From NCBI RefSeq assembly GCF_039880525.1, contig NZ_CP156989.1, forward strand, positions 62,001 through 126,000: a stretch of 64,000 nucleotides of DNA. The letters run 5' to 3'. This document shows positions 63,107 to 64,000 of the stretch, one piece after another. The notes beneath the pieces are model-generated. The model had not been told where the DNA came from, did not search any database, and saw nothing but the letters and a program-made list of their open reading frames with translations. The position numbers and the translations under genes are program-made. The stretch comes from Agrococcus sp. ProA11 (GTDB lineage Bacteria; Actinomycetota; Actinomycetes; Actinomycetales; Microbacteriaceae). Every line of letters begins with the position of its first letter. Position 1 is the first letter of the stretch.

Positions 63107-63979
63107 GTGCTCACCGATTTCCTGCAGCTGACCGTCGCCGGTCTCTCACAGGGCAGCGTCTACGCGCTGCTCGCCGTGGGGCTCATCGCGACGTACACCG
63201 TGCGACACGTCATCAACATCGCGCAGGGAGACTTCGCAACGCTCGCGGGGCTCAGCGCGATCTCGATGGTGGCGGCGGGAGTCCCACTGCTCCTGGCGGT
63301 GGTGCTGGCGCTCGCGACGGTCACGCTCGCATCGGTGCTCATCGAGCGACTCATCATCGCGAGGGTCAAGAATCTGACGACCCTCGTCTCGATGATCCTC
63401 ACCCTCGGCGTCTCCACGCTGCTGCAGGCATGCATGCTGCTCGCGTGGGGCGCCGAGGGGCGTCGACTCACGCCGTTCCCCGGCTCGGACATCACGCTCG
63501 GCGGTGTCAGCATCCGCTCGCAGGAGCTGTGGATGCTCGCCGCGCTCGTCGTCGTCGGCGGCGGCATCCTGCTCTTCTATGAGAAGACCCGGTTCGGCAA
63601 GGCGCTCCGCGCCGTCGCCGAGCAGCCGGTGGCCGCCCGCATCGTCGGCATCTCGCCGGCGGTCGCCTCGATGGTCGCCTTCGGCATCGCCGGGCTGGCG
63701 GGCGCGAGCGCCGGCCTGGCCTCCTCACCGCTGCACCTGTCGCTCTGGTCCGCTGGCCTGCTGCTGGGCCTCAAGGGCTTCGTCGCGGCAGTGCTCGGCG
63801 GTCTCGTCTCCTTCCGTGCGGCAATCATCGGCGGCCTGCTGCTCGGCATGCTCGAGTCGTACGTCGCCGGTTACCTCGACTCGGGGCTCCGCGACGGCGT
63901 CGCCTTCCTCGTGCTCATCCTGGTGCTCATCATCCGCCCGGCCGGCCTCGTGCTGCGCCCAGTCCACTCGAGGGTGTGA
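63107..63979 (+). CDS. Branched-chain amino acid-type ABC permease (LivH-like)
   Basis: A 290-residue permease with about eight helices, starting at GTG 63107 (AGGAGAGG upstream). LTVAGLSQGSVYALLAVGLI, THE HxINIAQGDFATLAG-type segment HVINIAQGDFATLAG and the loop FGKALRAVAEQPVAARIVGI are LivH signatures. It pairs with the following LivM-type permease, which begins 2 bp after its stop. Confidence 0.92.
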   Translation: MLTDFLQLTVAGLSQGSVYALLAVGLIATYTVRHVINIAQGDFATLAGLSAISMVAAGVPLLLAVVLALATVTLASVLIERLIIARVKNLTTLVSMILTLGVSTLLQACMLLAWGAEGRRLTPFPGSDITLGGVSIRSQELWMLAALVVVGGGILLFYEKTRFGKALRAVAEQPVAARIVGISPAVASMVAFGIAGLAGASAGLASSPLHLSLWSAGLLLGLKGFVAAVLGGLVSFRAAIIGGLLLGMLESYVAGYLDSGLRDGVAFLVLILVLIIRPAGLVLRPVHSRV

Positions 63980-63981
63980 CC

Positions 63982-64000
63982 ATGACCGCTCCTCTCACCC
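63982..64000 (+). CDS. Start of a LivM-like permease (cut by window edge)
   Basis: ATG 63982 follows the LivH stop by 2 bp; only six codons (MTAPLT) are visible. By operon order in Liv systems it should be the second permease, but the sequence alone cannot show this. Confidence 0.5.

Overview
The window is high-GC, densely packed actinobacterial DNA, most likely from a member of the Microbacteriaceae (Agrococcus-like, by inference). Pointers are the coproporphyrin-type heme genes, NucS mismatch repair, a C50 carotenoid cluster with split lycopene cyclase and a UbiA-type elongase, class Ib ribonucleotide reductase, and many leaderless start codons placed 6-7 nt after a TANNNT -10 element. No phage, IS element, CRISPR array, tRNA or rRNA was found.

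Layout. 1-8512: heme biosynthesis (hemQ end, hemH, hemC, hemD, then a serine hydrolase and an APC permease, then hemB and hemL). 8620-13242: a zinc-ribbon protein with 21-residue repeats, NucS with an MFS partner, and an MFS/ArsR pair whose ArsR carries a complete alpha-5 metal site. 13346-21670: an ABC exporter, a MATE pump, an M13 peptidase, a CPBP protease and a three-gene envelope cassette. 21667-28092: an APH-type kinase and a glutamine amidotransferase, an SsuABC-like importer and a PIF1-type helicase.

28131-37161: a MarR regulator divergent from a tightly overlapped operon idi-crtE-crtB-crtI-crtYe-crtYf-crtEb followed by an SDR/SRPBCC fusion, a T4-endonuclease-V-like DNA glycosylase and a TspO/MBR protein. 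It looks like one light/UV-protection unit making a C50 carotenoid. 37124-41588: a MarR/DMT pair with a clear operator, NUDIX, RmuC and an MBL hydrolase.

41790-49534: the least understood block. An NCS1-type permease, a short HyuA-like hydantoinase/oxoprolinase-family protein, three tandem DUF917 (S-methyl-thiohydantoin desulfurase family) paralogues and a PucR regulator, with tandem GTGCAGA repeats upstream and two strong hairpins after the permease. It is a candidate uptake and breakdown system for a hydantoin-like heterocycle. 49531-56119: small and membrane proteins, an ORF split by one in-frame TAA, a serine hydrolase/oxidoreductase pair and a TetR gene with twin palindromic operators.

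56120-61355: a decayed copy of the nrdF 3' end separated from the true nrdHIEF operon by a DoxX/HxlR cassette. The nrd promoter shows NrdR-type boxes and DnaA-box-like sites. 61880-64000: the start of a branched-chain amino-acid-type (Liv) ABC importer.
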